64,000 nucleotides of DNA from Pogonophryne albipinna (Eukaryota > Chordata > Actinopteri > Perciformes > Artedidraconidae): assembly GCA_028583405.1 (NCBI GenBank), contig CM053251.1, positions 9,925,995 through 9,989,994 on the forward strand, written 5' to 3'. Below are positions 23,530-34,942 of the stretch, piece after piece (the first letter of the stretch is position 1; each line of letters opens with the position of its first letter). The notes under the pieces are model-generated. The model worked only from the letters and a program-made list of their open reading frames with translations, ran no database searches and was not told where the DNA came from. Both the position numbers and the translations under genes were made by a program.

Positions 23530-24305
23530 TCATGATTCTTGTGTTATGTCACGTTTTAGTTTTGTATGTCTTGTTATACCCCGCCGACTACTCTTCTGCC
23601 GGGGGTCCTGCCAACCCTATGCCCTGTGCCGTTGGAGGCCCCGCCGAATGCTCTTCTGCCGGGGTTCCTGCCAATCCTATGTTCTGTGCCGTTGGAGATC
23701 CCGCCGACTACTCTTCTGCCGGGGGTCCTGCCAACCCTATGTCCTGTGCCGTTGGAGGCCCCGCCGACAACTCTTCTGCCGGGGGTCCTGCCAATCCTAT
23801 GTCCTGTGCCGTTGGAGGTCCAGCCGACACCTGTTTTGTCGGGGGTCCTGCCAGCTCCATGTCCTGTTCCGTTGGGGGTCCCGCCGAAACTTGCTCCGCC
23901 GAGTTTCCTGCCAACACCGTGTCCTGTCCTGTTTCGGGTCTCATCGACACCAGCCCTTGCTCCGTCGGGGGTCCCACTGACACCGGCCCAGGTTCCGTCC
24001 AGGGTCTTGTCTACGCCTGACCCGCCAGGGGTCCCACCGGCTCCGGTTCCTGTCCGGTCGACACCGGGTCCTACCCGGCCTCCGGAGCTGTTCGGTCTTC
24101 GCCCTCGCGCCCGGCCCCCTGAGAGCCGCGGTCTTCGCCCTCGAGCCCGGCCCCCTGAGGGCCGCGGTCCTCGCCCTCGGGCCCGGCCCCCTGACTCTTC
24201 CTGCCGCTGCTTTCGCGTCTCCATGGACTCTGCCTTGTCCCCGGGCCGTCCGCCCGAGTCCCTCCTCCGGACCCCCGAGTCCCTCCTCCGGACCCCCTCC
24301 ACCCA
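23530..24305 (+). repeat. 60-bp minisatellite plus GC-rich Pro/Arg repeats
   Basis: A 60-bp unit (ccgccgactactcttctgcc as the start of each) repeats six times from 23581 to about 23940 with an exact 60-base period, then decays. A 48-bp GC-rich repeat follows (24085-24200), then a short 21-bp repeat (24260-24297). A reading frame encoding about 20-residue proline-rich units (LPGVLPTLCPVPLE) stays open across it on the plus strand. The same unit reappears at 48.1 kb. Confidence 0.85.
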
Positions 24306-24902
24306 CCCTGTTGGCCCTAGTGATGCGATTCTGATGTCATCTTCCTTCAGCGGAAGTGAGGGCAACACGGTTGGAAGTAGCTTCTTAATAAAGGCCACCA
24401 TATCCCTTCCCTCCGTGCCTTCGGGGATCTGATATAGTCGCAGATTTTGTCTTCTCGCCCGGTTCTGGAGGTCCTCACATCTTTCTATGAGCTCAGCTTC
24501 TTGTTGCAGTAGAAAGCTAATGGCTCTGCCATGGGTCGCGGCCTTCTCCTCTGTGGCACCGATGCGTCCTTCCGCGTCAACGACCCTCTTCTCCAGTTTT
24601 GTTAGCTGTGTACTTAGACCACCGACCGATGTTTCCAATCTATTAAATGACTCACTAATTTGACCTTTGAATTATTTTACATCTTCTCTCATCAGTTGAA
24701 TTTCCCCTTGTATTTCTTGGTTCGATTTCTCTATTGATCGTAGAATGTCCTCCATGCTTGTCTCAGCAGCACCCCCTGCTTTGCTTGCTACGTCAGACTT
24801 AGCCATGCTAGGCGCGCTAATGCTAGCGGTAGTTGTTTTCATTGATTTCTTCTCGTTTTTAGATGATTTCTGATTTCTAGTTGTTCTTTTACTAGGGCTC
24901 AT
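23574..24902 (-). pseudogene. L1 ORF1p N-terminus interrupted by tandem repeats
   Basis: Minus strand from 24902: a basic N-terminus (MSPSKRTTRNQKSSK), a stop near 24670, then a coiled coil (VGGLSTQLTKLEKRVVDAEG) and an RNA-binding start (RARRQNLRLYQIPEG, near 24430). At about 24310 the ORF1 similarity ends and GC-rich repeats on the opposite sense take over to about 23530. The rest of ORF1 is missing. Confidence 0.75.
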
Positions 24903-25739
24903 ACTCAGAGTGTAGTTGGGCGTTCATTTGCCGAGTTTCGATACAAATATCGTTTGGTAGGGCACTAAATCCCTTCTTTTTTTTTTTATAAAGCTTTAGA
25001 CCCAGAATCAGCACTTCTAACAGGGCTGAAATAGAGGGATACGAGGGATGTCTAAAATGCATGATCTGTTTGGTATTTTGAGCAAAACGCATCATAGACA
25101 TGTTTTTTTTATATATTTGTATATATCTGAGACCCATAATATATGCCTAAAGATAGCATGATAGGAGAATTATAAATTAGCTATCCTAGATTTGGGACAG
25201 GGTGACAAATGCAAGTTAATTTAGCTTCATTCGCTTTTTAAGTTGGTTCTAAAAATGGTTCTAAAAATGATATGTGATGTACATTATTTAATCAAACATG
25301 TAAACCAATTCCATTTATTTCCCCCTTTCAATTTCCAATCAAGTTTTGTGCTTGAAAAAAAAACAGCTCTGTATCAGTTGGTAAATATTAATGTGATTTC
25401 AAATTCATGTAGATACATTGATTATACATTGCACTGTAGATAATATGTGAAACACTTCTTCACTGCATTTTACTTAATGGTTTCATATTAAATCATCTAT
25501 CTCACTTGTTACTGTAGTTGTTATATTGTGACCTTTAGGAGTCTTGCAAACAAAACAGAACATAATTTATTTTCAAAATGTTATATAATTTGTCAAAAAT
25601 ATGTGTTTATATTTGCTTGAACATTTCATCATCATCATCACTATTATTGCCATGCTACAATCAAATTGATCAAAACATATGTCTAGGGTGTTTCGAGATG
25701 ATGTTCTAAATCAGAACATCAACAATATACACCTCACCA

Positions 25740-25903
25740 ATTTTTGCTAATCTAAAAATATTCATGCCTTCACTGGAATGATGATGCAACACCTCTGAAT
25801 AATATGAAGCCAAAGGAGGAGCTTCGTCATTAGTTTACTTTTTATTGAACAACTTCTCCGTCACAGTGAAACTCACCACATGAAGTGACAGTCGTTGTTC
25901 AGG
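25740..25903 (+). promoter_or_regulatory. Proximal promoter and leader exon, array copy B2
   Basis: The conserved module (gatgatgcaacacctctgaa, aagccaaaggaggagcttcg, cacatgaagtgacagtcg) ends at the donor gtaagt (25904). The acceptor is tttcctag at 26075-26082, a weaker form of the tttcccag seen in the other copies. Confidence 0.6.
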
Positions 25904-26095
25904 GTAAGTTGCTTAATATTTACTGTAATTGCTTTCCATATTTAATGGTGATGTTCTAACTATATAATTGTTATCCATATTGATCTGTTTTTCTAGGATT
26001 TACTTTTTAAAACTACATTTTACTGAAGGTTAAAGACATCTGCTCAATTTGCCAATTACATTTGTCTGCTTATGTTTCCTAGAATACAACGTGCA

Positions 26096-27041
26096 ATGGC
26101 ATTCAACAACTCCACAGTGAACATTGGATATGAAGACGACATGATGTACAGCTATGAAGACTGTGAGATGGTGCTTGACTTGAAAACTCAGTATCATAGG
26201 AAACTGCCTCCTGTTATATGTCCTCTTTCTCTATGAGAACTTGAAAAATTTCACAAATCTATTCGTCCTGAACCTTGCCTGCTCCGATTTGATGATCACA
26301 GTCACACTTCCATTCTGGGCCGTCTCTCGGCTGCTGCAGGACTGGGTCTTTGGTCATTTTGCCTGCACATTTGTGGCTGTGACAAAGATTGTTGGTTTGT
26401 ACAGTAGCGTCATTCTACTGACTGCCATGACTGTGGACCGTTTCATAACTGTGGTGCTGCACAACATGCCAAGAAACAAAGTAAGGAGGCAGAGGTTTGC
26501 AGCATTGAGCTGTGCAGCTGCATGGATCATCAGCATTTATTTTTCTATATATTTTGCTACCAAGGTCACGGTGGAAGAGAGGGGTGGTCGTTCGGAGTGT
26601 TCATACCATGTGGACTTTGCATTTCAACTTGCAGTGTCTCTGCTCTTCTTCTTCCTGTTATCCATCATTGTTTTCTGCTATTCTGCCATCCTCAAGACAG
26701 TGTTGCAGGCTTCAAACAGAAGAAAGCACAGGACAGTAGTGGTGGTGTTATGTATAGTTGCTGCCTTCATCATCTGTTGGGTACCTTACAATATTTTGCT
26801 TATAATCGTGTCCTTCTATAAACCTAAAAGCTGTTTTGCATTGAACCATGACATTATAGCCTTTAGTATTTGTCGTGTACTTGCTTATTCTCACTGCTGT
26901 ATGAACCCTATTCTGTATATGCTCTCAGAAAAGTGGCGAAAGCATCTTTTGGATCTTTTTAGCTGCAAGAAAGTCAGGAGGGTGAGAGACAGGAAGAGAA
27001 CCACTGGCTCTTCTGTTAAGCAGAAAGTAGCTTTTAATTAA
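26096..27041 (+). pseudogene. XCR1-like receptor B2, TM1 deletion
   Basis: Starts like the other copies (MAFNNSTVNI) with a distinctive acidic N-terminus (GYEDDMMYSYEDCE). A 35-bp deletion in the TM1 codons (gaaaact joined to cagtatcatag near 26189) shifts the frame; TGA at 26234-26236 ends it after 46 codons. From 26241 the original frame is open through TM2-TM7 to 27041, with DRF, CWVPY and NPILY intact. Translation from the internal Met at 26241 would lack TM1 and the N-terminal cysteine. The shortened ECL2 (GGRSECSYHVDF) differs from its relatives. Probably non-functional, though decay outside the deletion is slight, so it may be recent. Confidence 0.82.
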
Positions 27042-27966
27042 AGCACAAAGCTCTGCTGTTGTGTTGGAACCAACCTGCAGCTAGACAATCAATGCTAAAA
27101 TGAAAATATCAATTAATACTTGATATGATATTTGTTTGAACTAGTTTAACCTATGGTGATCAAATGTCCTTAAAGATATTAAGGGGACTACTTTAATGTA
27201 AATCTCTATAAATGTAGACCTAACATGTCAGTTTACGCTTTCTCAGTATTCCTTTTAAATGTGCTATCCTAGATTTAGGACAGGGTGACACATGCACATT
27301 TATTTAGCTTCATTAGCTTTGTAAGATGGTTCTGAAAATGAGTTGGTTCTAAAAATGGTTCAAAAAATGTTATGTGATGTACACTATTTATTCAAACATG
27401 TAAACCAATTCCATTTATTCACCCTTTTAATTTCCAATCAAGTTTGTTGCTTGAAAAACAAAATCAGCACTGTATCATTTGGTATATGTTCATGTGATTT
27501 CAAATTCATGTAGATACATTGATTATACATTGCACTGTAGATAATATGTGAAACACTTCTTCACTGCATTTCACTTTATGGTTTCATATTAAATCATCTA
27601 TCTCAGTTGTTACTGTAGTTGTTATATTGTGACCTTTAGGAGTCTTGCAAACAAAACAGAACATCATTTCCTTTCAAAATGTTATATCTTTTCTCAAAAA
27701 TGTGTGTTTATATTTGCTTGGAGATTTCATCATCATCATCATCACTATTATTTCCATGCTACAATAAAATTGATCAAAACATATTTCTGGGGTGTATCCT
27801 TCCTTCCTGCTGTTTTGAGATTATGTTCTAAAGCAGAACATCAACAATATACACCTCACCAATTTTTGCTAATCTAAACATATTCATGCCTTCACTGGAA
27901 TGATGATGCATCACCCCTGATTAAAAGGAAACCAAAGGAGGAGCTTCTTCATTAGTTTGCTCTCTT
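27042..27966 (+). promoter_or_regulatory. 3' flank of B2 followed by an orphan promoter module
   Basis: The flank to about 27.5 kb resembles those behind A1 and A3. It then contains (ATC)n at 27729 and a further promoter module (aatgatgatgcatcacccct, aaaccaaaggaggagcttct, tcattagtttgctctcttat) with no gene. At about 27966 it switches in the middle of the leader exon to the Tc1-relic block otherwise found at 6169. The shared attactaagagagg at the switch marks a recombination junction. Confidence 0.65.
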
Positions 27967-28510
27967 ATTACTAAGAGAGGTCAGAGGAGAATCAAGTGGT
28001 GCAAGTTGACAGAAAGGTGGCAGTAACTTAAATGCTAAAGTTTGAGGGCATACAGCAGACGGAGAACACACAGGTTTTACTCCTGGCTCACAGAAACTGG
28101 AGAGAAGATTTCAAAAGCAGCGCCTGTTCTGACAAATCTCCATGTCTGCTGCTGGTCAGAATTTGGCGTGAACAACATGAAGCCATGGATCCATCCTGCA
28201 TTGAGTCAACGGTTCAGGCTGGTGGTGTAATGCTCTCTGGGATATTTTGTTGGCACATGTTGGGCCCTTACACACCAACTGAACACTGTTTGAATACCAG
28301 CAGTATAAGCAGTCATATCCCAGAGTAGACATTGTCTCGAATGTGTTGTAATAAACCCATTGACTATGTAAGAAAAGTAATTGTTCAAAGCATTATGTAA
28401 TCTACAATATCTACCCATACTTTTTAACCAAATCCGCTTATTTTATCTTTTAATATCCAATCAAACTGTGCTTTTACAAAAGACAATCAGCTCTATATAA
28501 TTTTGATCAT
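27967..28510 (+). mobile_element. Tc1/mariner transposase relic, copy 2
   Basis: Near-identical to 6169-6720, including the HEAMDPSCIES codons, so it was duplicated together with the neighbouring type A upstream flank. The homologous stretch is interrupted at tgatcaTA by the Tc1 element that follows. Confidence 0.7.
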
Positions 28511-28511
28511 A

Positions 28512-29930
28512 CACTGAACAGAAATATAAATGCAACACTTTTGTTTTTGTTCCCATTTTTCATGAGATGAACTCAAAGATCTAAAACATTTTCTATATAC
28601 ACAAAATAACCATTTATCTCAAATATTGTTCACAAATCTGAAAAAATCTGTGATAGTGAGCACTTCTCCTTTCCCGAGATGATCCATCCCACCTCACAGG
28701 TGTGGCATATCAAGATGCTGATTAGACGGCATGATTATTGCACAGGTGTGCCTTAGGCTGGCCACAATAAAAGGCCACTCTAAAATGTTCAGTTTTATCA
28801 CAGGAGCACAATGCCACAGATGTCGCAAGTTTTGAGAGAGCGTGCAATTGGCATGCTGACAGCAGGAATGTCCACCAGAGCTGTTGCCCGTGAATTGAAT
28901 GTTCATTTCTCTACCATAGCCGTCTCCAAAGGCGTTTCAGAGAATTTGGCAGTACATCCAACCGGCCTCACAACCGCAGACCACGTGTAACCACACCATC
29001 CCAGGACCTCCACATCCAGCATGTTCACCTCCAAGATCGTCTGAGACCAGCCACTCGGACAGCTGCTGCAACAATCGGTTTGCATAACCAAAGAATTTCT
29101 GCACAAACTGTCAGAAACCGTCTCAGGGAAGCTCATCTGCATGCTCGTCGTCCTCATCGGGGTCTCGACCTGACTCCGGTTCGTCGTCGTAACCGACTTG
29201 AGTGGGCAAATGCTCACATTCGATGGCGTCTGGCACGTTGGAGAGGTGTTCTCTTCACGGATGAATTCCGGTTTTCACTGTTCAGGGCAGATGGCAGACA
29301 GCGTGTGTGGCGTCGTGTGGGTGAGCGGTTTTCTGATGTCAATGTTGTGAGTCGAGTGGCCCATGGTGGTGGTGGGGTTATGGTATGGGCAGGCGTATGT
29401 TATGGACGACGAACACAGGTGCATTTTATTGATGGCATTGTGAATGCACAGAGATACCGTGACGAGATCCTTCATCCACGACCATCACCTCATGTTGCAG
29501 CATGATAATGCACGACCCATGTTGCAAGGATCTGTACATAATTCCTGGAGGCTGAAAACATCCCAGTTCTTGCATGGCCAGCATACTCACCGGACATGTC
29601 ACCCATTGAGCATGTTTGGGATGCTCTGGATCGGCGTATACGACAGCGTGTTCCAGTTCCTGCCAATATCCAGCAACTTCGCACAGCCATTGAAGAGGAG
29701 TGGACCAACATTCCACAGGCCACAATCAACAACCTGATCAACTCTATGCGAAGGAGATGTGTTGCACTGCGTGAGGCAAATGGTGGTCACACCAGATACT
29801 GACTGGTTTTCGGACCCCCCAGACCCCCCAATAAAGCAAAACTGCACGTTTCAGAGTGGCCTTTTATTGTGGCCAGCCTAAGGCACACCTGTGCAATAAT
29901 CATGCTGTCTAATCAGCATCTTGATATGTG
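28512..29930 (+). mobile_element. Tc1/mariner element, 3' end lost
   Basis: Begins CACTGAACAGAAATATAAAT behind a TA at 28510-28511. Internal 53-bp stretches near 28740 and 29880 are inverted copies of each other (aaggcacacctgtgcaataa). The right terminus is missing: similarity stops near 29930. The insertion point matches gatcatatttatg in the A1 flank (6710). Confidence 0.82.
28811..29802 (+). pseudogene. Tc1-type transposase, frameshifted
   Basis: The N-terminal helix-turn-helix (MPQMSQVLRERAIGMLTAG) begins at 28811. Frame is lost near 28917 and again near 29470, so the protein is split over three frames. Catalytic residues are recognisable: LFTDEFRFS (about 29255), MLQHDNARP (about 29500) and SPIEHVWDALD (about 29600). 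The C-terminus ends REANGGHTRY at 29802. Confidence 0.85.
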
Positions 29931-30099
29931 GAGGTTTTTTTGAAAAAATTTTTTAAATGATCAGTTAAATGAGTTTCTTCCCGTTACATGGATATAAAAC
30001 GTTCATAGTTTATTAAATGAACATTCCCTCAGACACTGTTTCCTGCAACATGTTGCGGGAGGGCCCCGGTACCGGGGTCTGTCGGGCTTAACAGGTTAA
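29931..30099. other. Short unclassified filler
   Basis: Unrelated to the array flank. Contains a GC-rich palindromic patch (gagggccccggtaccgggg, near 30059). It replaces roughly 130 bp of A1-type flank. Confidence 0.3.
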
Positions 30100-30360
30100 G
30101 ATTCTTGCAATCACAAAAGTAAAATGTTTTATTTCGAACAATGTTGAATTTGTAACAGAAATGTGTTTGTTTTTCTTTGATAATAATATCATTATCACTT
30201 TCATGCTTTACAATAAAATAGAGCAACAAATATTTCTGAAGTGTCTCCTTCCTGCTCTTAGAAAATGTTATAAAAGTAGAACACGTCACCAGTTTTTGGA
30301 AATCTATATATCCATTCTTAAACTGTAATGATGATGCATCAACTCTGATTAATGTGAAAC
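30100..30360 (+). promoter_or_regulatory. Type A upstream flank of receptor A3, left of the DIRS insertion
   Basis: Matches 6857-7125 upstream of A1 closely, ending aatgtgaaac at 30360. The continuation (aaccaaaggagg) is found 15.7 kb away at 46020. The promoter module is therefore cut between its two conserved blocks. Confidence 0.8.
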
Positions 30361-30725
30361 GTCAGGTTACGTATTTTAACCCTTGTTATATAAGCACAGA
30401 TGAATCCTCTACTGGACTCTATGGGTACTCCCATGTATCCTATCCGTGCACGCATTCCTTCACTGAGACTTTCCTAGACGTAGCCGGCCCCTGGGCGGGC
30501 CTACCTGAATGCGCGTGCATCTCACCGCATAAAAGGCGGCCTCACCTCCTCACTGCCATCCTTTACTTCTCTTCAGCAAGCAGCATAGGACAGACAGTGC
30601 CTCCATAGGTAGAGGGCTCACCTGTGCTTATATAACGTTGGGTTACCATACGTAACCCAACGTTATATAAGCACAGGCTCCACCTTCTACTGGACTCTAT
30701 GGGTACAGGGGCGGAGCCCGATGTA
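30361..30725 (-). repeat. DIRS terminal repeat and internal complementary region
   Basis: Contains the left inverted repeat. Near 30624-30675 is a 26-bp-arm palindrome (cttatataacgttgggttac mirrored around catac). A direct second copy of ctactggactctatgggtac follows at 30692. This arrangement matches DIRS circle-junction complementary regions. Confidence 0.75.
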
Positions 30726-32311
30726 CAGTGGGGCAAAAAAGTATTTAGTCAGCCACCAATTGTGCAAGTTCTCACACTTAAAAAAAAAAGAGGCCTGTAA
30801 TTGTCATCCTAGGTATACCTCAACTATGAGAGACAAAATGAGAAAAAAAAAAATCCAGAAAATCACTGTCTGATTTTTAAAGAATTTATTTGCAAATTAT
30901 GGTGGAAAATAAGTATTTGGTCAATAACAAAAGTTAATCTCAATACTTTGTTATATACCCTTTGTTGGCAATGACAGAGGTCAAACGTTTTCTGTAAGTC
31001 TTCACAAGTTTTTCACACACTGTTGCTGGTATTTTGGCCCATTCCTCCATGCAGATCTCCTCTAGAGCAGTGATGTTTTGGGGCTGTCGCTGGGCAACAC
31101 AGACTTTCAACTCCCTCCAAAGATTTTCCATGGGGTTGAGATCTGGAGACTGGCTAGGCCACTCCAGGACCTTGAAATGCTTCTTACGAAGCCACTCCTT
31201 CGTTGCCCGGGCGGTGTGTTTGGGATCATGGTCATGCTGAAAGACCCAGCCACGTTTCATCTTCAATGCCCTTGCTGATGGAAGGAGGTTGTCACTCAAA
31301 ATCTCACGATACATGGCCCCATTCATTCTTTCCTTTACACGGATCAGTCGTCCTGGTCCCTTTGCAGAAAAACAGCCCCAAAGCATGATGTTTCCACCCC
31401 CATGTTTCACAGTAGGTATGGTGTTTTTTGGATGCAACTCAGCATTCTTTCTCCTCCAAACACGTCTAGTTGAGTTTTTACCAAAAAGTTCTATTTTGGT
31501 TCATCTGACCATATGACATTCTCCCAATCCTCTTCTGGATTATCTCAATTCTCTCTAGCAAACTTCAGACGGGCCTGGACATGTACTGGCTTAAGCAGGG
31601 GGACACGTCTGGCACTGCAGGATATGAGTCCCTGGCGGCGTAGTGTGTTACTGATGGTAGCCTTTGTTACTTTGGTCCCAGCTCTCTGCAGGTCATTGAC
31701 TAGTTCCCCCCGTGTGGTTCTGGGATTTTTGCTCACCGTTCTTGTGATCATTTTGACCCCACGGGGTTAGATCTTGCGTGGAGCCCCAGATCGAGGGAGA
31801 TTATCAGTGGTCTTGTATGTCTTCCATTTTCTAATAATTGCTCCCACAGTTGATTTCTTCACACCAAGCTGCTTACCTATTGCAGATTCAGTCTTCCCAG
31901 CCAGGTCTACAATTTTGTTTCTGGTGTCCTTTGACAGCTCTTTGGTCTTGGCCATAGTGGAGTTTGGAGTGTGACTGTTTTAGGTTGTGGACAGGTGTCT
32001 TTTATACTGATAACGAGTTCAAACAGGTGCCATTAATACAGTTAACAAGTGGAGGACAGAGGAGGCTCTTAAAGAAGAAGTTACAGGTCTGTGAGAGCCA
32101 GAAAGTATTTGAGACCAAATACTTATTTTACCGAGGAATTTACCAATTAATTCATTAAAAATCCTACAATGTGATTTCCTGGATTCTTTCCCCCCATTCT
32201 GTCTCTCATAGTTGAAGTGTCCCTAGGATGAAAATTACAGGCCTCTCTCATCTTTTTAAGTGGGAGAACTTGCACAATTGGTGGCTGACTAAATACTTTT
32301 TTGCCCCACTG
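30726..32311 (-). mobile_element. Tc1/mariner element with intact inverted ends
   Basis: Termini CAGTGGGGCAAAAAAGTATT and its perfect inverse at 32311, flanked by TA on both sides (30724-30725 and 32312-32313). 1586 bp, the usual Tc1 size. Inserted in the DIRS. Confidence 0.95.
30940..31955 (-). pseudogene. Tc1-type transposase, nonsense and frameshift mutated
   Basis: Minus strand. Starts at 31955 with the paired-like domain ([20 protein letters not shown]). A stop after SGAPRKI (31767), a second stop in the codons after KFAREN (31545) and a frameshift after WSDEPK (about 31500) break it. Catalytic residues remain: [26 protein letters not shown]. It ends [11 protein letters not shown] at 30940. 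Confidence 0.88.
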
Positions 32312-32313
32312 TA

Positions 32314-32811
32314 TATACGCACTGTCGTCCCGCAACAACACCGCTCCATCTCCCTGTTTCTGACCGGCTTTCTGGTTAGCAGCCGCTGTGCCTCACACAC
32401 CTCTCCCTCGGTCGTAACCGTGGAGAGAAAGAGGCTGCGGCTGGCCGAGCACACCCTGACGCGCTTACCCCGCGGAGGTGTGCCATAACATGGAGGATTC
32501 CCTCCTCCTGTCTTAAAGCAGGTGAAAAAAGAGTCCTCCAGCCCCTATGGGCCCATGTGCGCGTTACATCCCCCGGGACCGGGGGCCCGGAGAACGTAAG
32601 CACATTACGTCCGGGGAGGGGGTCAGATGCCCACTGACCCACAGCCCCCCCCCTCTCTCCTCACCAGTCCTGTGTTGCCCCAGCAAGCACAGACGATGAA
32701 AAGGAGCCAGACATGTCCAAGAGATAAAACTTAATGAAGGGGCCTGGCGTTGACCGAGATCCCGCCGTGCATATGTCCTCCACACTCACGCCGTTAAATA
32801 AGGCTGTTAAC
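32314..32811 (-). pseudogene. DIRS tyrosine recombinase, C-terminal part with catalytic Tyr
   Basis: Minus strand from 32805: LFNGVSVEDICTAG, then FIKFYLLDMSGSFSSSVL. The Tyr codon at 32724-32726 is the expected nucleophile of a DIRS recombinase. The arginine and HSTR boxes lie at 42.2 and 41.8 kb, on the other side of the LTR/EnSpm insertion. A stop follows after ATQDW, close to the usual protein end. Positions 32314-32600 are DIRS 3' non-coding DNA. Confidence 0.78.
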
Positions 32812-33362
32812 TGTTGTGGAAACTTTCACTCGTCAATGATCCGGAGATACAATAGTAGTAATAATAATAATAAAACTTTCACTCGTCAGTGATCCGGAGG
32901 TACAATAGTAGTAATAATAATAATAAAACTGGTCCGATGCAAACAGAGTTGTCTTGTTGGTTCTTTATTCAAAGCTTTGAAGGTACATATCATACAGAGT
33001 ACAGAGTAGTCTGCAGGAGTGCACACTGCTGTGTGTGTGTTCATCTTTTATAGGGAAAGGGGTGTGGACCTATGCAGGTGTCAGTTGCTATGCCGTTGCC
33101 GTGTAGATTAAGGCTTACAATAGTACATGTTGCACAACAGAGTGAGTCAGTTGCCGGTTCTTCTTGGTGAAACAGGAGCTGTGCACTGCTCTTTTGAGGA
33201 ACAGGAACTGTGCAAGTCTGATAGTGACAGGAAACGTCTGGGTGCGATTGTGTCTGACACCTAGACACAGTTAAAAGTTAAACAAAGGTCTAGCAAGGGA
33301 CATGTACTGAATACACATGTCATCATAGAACTGTTGCATTTGGTTTTACCATATATAAGGTA
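32812..33362 (-). repeat. Solo LTR, first part (interrupted by EnSpm)
   Basis: Read on the minus strand it has a TATA-like tataaaagatg (about 33045), AATAAA (about 32970) and a downstream GT-rich part, as in a retroviral-type LTR. It continues at 41704-41786; total about 630 bp between TG and CA. It interrupts the recombinase gene of the DIRS. No internal retroviral genes are present. The target duplication is not resolved. A 34-bp block (ctcgtcagtgatccggaggt) is tandemly repeated at 32829 and 32885. Confidence 0.65.
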
Positions 33363-33762
33363 CACTGTAAAACATCACAGCCCCATTTAGTTATGTCAAG
33401 TTACATTGTCTCTTTAATTCAAAGAGCTCTGACAAGTTTTTGATTTTGAACTCAGCTTTTCTAGTTTTAGAAGGTTAAACTTACATTTATTCACTGTCTT
33501 GACAACTCAAACATTTTGTCACATTGACTCAACTTGCCTTAGCAAGTTATCAGTTGAAAAAATAAACAAAAGAAAAAGGCGGGAGTGCAGGTTTGAGAGC
33601 TACAGAAAAAAAACGTATGCTTCCACATTTGAGTTAAAAAAAAAACCTCCTCCCTAAACTGAATGCAATGTTTAAGCATGGATGTAATCAACTGGTATAT
33701 CCTAAAGATGTCATATTTTAATTCGGACTAAAGTAAAGACACATTTTGATCTAAATGAGAGG

Positions 33763-33899
33763 ACTACTGCCGCTGGCGGAGGAACTCTGTGCACCTGCAG
33801 CGGTGATCCAACGGAGGCGGAGTGATACGTTTAACCTACCGGCTAGGACCGTTACGGTTACGGACGGCATTTTATTTCTGCTGCAAGACAGTAATGGAG
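33763..33899 (+). promoter_or_regulatory. Candidate 5' exon of the EnSpm transcript
   Basis: A GC-richer patch ends taatggag, followed by a strong donor gtaagt at 33900. The acceptor ttgtgttacag at 34909-34919 would join it to the zinc-finger exon. The exon-1 ATG does not match the phase of the next exon, so translation probably starts downstream. Confidence 0.45.
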
Positions 33900-34350
33900 G
33901 TAAGTTTTAATGATTTTAAAACCTTTAATTCTTTGCCTGCTACTACTACGGTTTGAAAAAATAAAGAGTATGAAGTTATCTGTGGACGTTGTGCTTACTA
34001 ATATTGATAGAAAGCTAAAAATATTTGCGTAGTGTAAACAAATGGGTTTGTCTTAATTTACTTCGACATTTAGGTTTGCTTTGACAATTAAGTGGTAAGT
34101 TTGCTAGCTTAAATTGCCATTAGCAACGTTAGCTGTCAGCTAGCTACACAGTCAGGGATACGGGAGCATTACTGTGTCACTTTTAATGGCTGTGCGTGCA
34201 CTTTGGGTTTAATATTGACCAGTAACAAATACAATTTATAATGAACTGTATACACTTAAAGACGTGTAATTTGGCGCATGCTGCAGACCCTGGAGGCAAC
34301 TTAATTTTTTGGAGGGAGATCTACCTTGTCTCCTTTTTTCCACTCTGCGT

Positions 34351-34354
<4 letters not shown>

Positions 34355-34381
<27 letters not shown>

Positions 34382-34394
34382 GGGGGGGGGGGGG
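34355..34394. repeat. (GT)n followed by a G14 run
   Basis: A short (GT)n tract adjoins an uninterrupted guanine run within the first intron of the EnSpm element. No coding role. Confidence 0.85.
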
Positions 34395-34942
34395 TGCAGG
34401 GCAGAGGAGACACGGAGACGACATTTGTGTTGGTTTTCGTGTGTCTGATATTCAAACTATTACTTTATAAGTTTAAGTATCATACCAAAATGTCATGAGA
34501 ATAGCTTAGCTTTTTCGGGAATAGTGCGGTGCGTAATGTACGTAGTGTGTGGGCATCCAAGAGCAGGTGAGAGAGCGTCGGGAGCTGGGTGGGGCGTAGG
34601 ATAGAGAGAGGGGTAGAGAGAGGGATAGCAGTAGCGCTTGAGTTTAAATCTAATGTATGGATCATGCCACAACAGCAAGAAATAAAGACCACAAAAACAA
34701 CAAACAGTGACATATTTGACCGCTCTGCTGCATGAAACTCGCTACTGCTGTGGTATGATTTGAAGAGATAGGGGGCAACTGCTATTAAAAATGTAACCTG
34801 AACACTGGAACGTCAATTTGAATCACCCCAAGCATAATTGTCTTCATTGTAATTTGAGCCAATATATTTGTGGAAGGTCAATATCAAGGTAAATAACGTG
34901 CATTTATTTTGTGTTACAGGTGTGAACGAGCATGTCCAGTTC

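Larger units (their letters stand above)
19434..25170 (-). mobile_element. L1-like LINE, nearly full length, degenerate
   Basis: Minus strand. ORF1 coiled-coil protein at 23.6-24.9 kb, endonuclease at 22.4-23.1 kb, RT at 20.7-21.9 kb, C-terminal region at 19.4-20.7 kb. Left edge from the break in receptor homology; right edge (about 25170) from the return of array flank at gctatcctagatttgggaca. No poly-T tail at the left edge. Frames are broken many times. Confidence 0.82.

Noticed and set aside
23581..23940. CRISPR-like regular direct repeats
   Set aside because: The 60-bp units are contiguous without spacers, in vertebrate DNA; they are a minisatellite.
26241..27041. B2 as a functional six-transmembrane receptor
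   Set aside because: Loss of TM1 and the N-terminal cysteine makes chemokine binding unlikely; kept as a pseudogene although the rest is well preserved.
34868..34942. Upstream extension of the zinc-finger ORF
   Set aside because: It is upstream of, or across, the splice acceptor at 34919; the first exonic in-frame Met is 34943.
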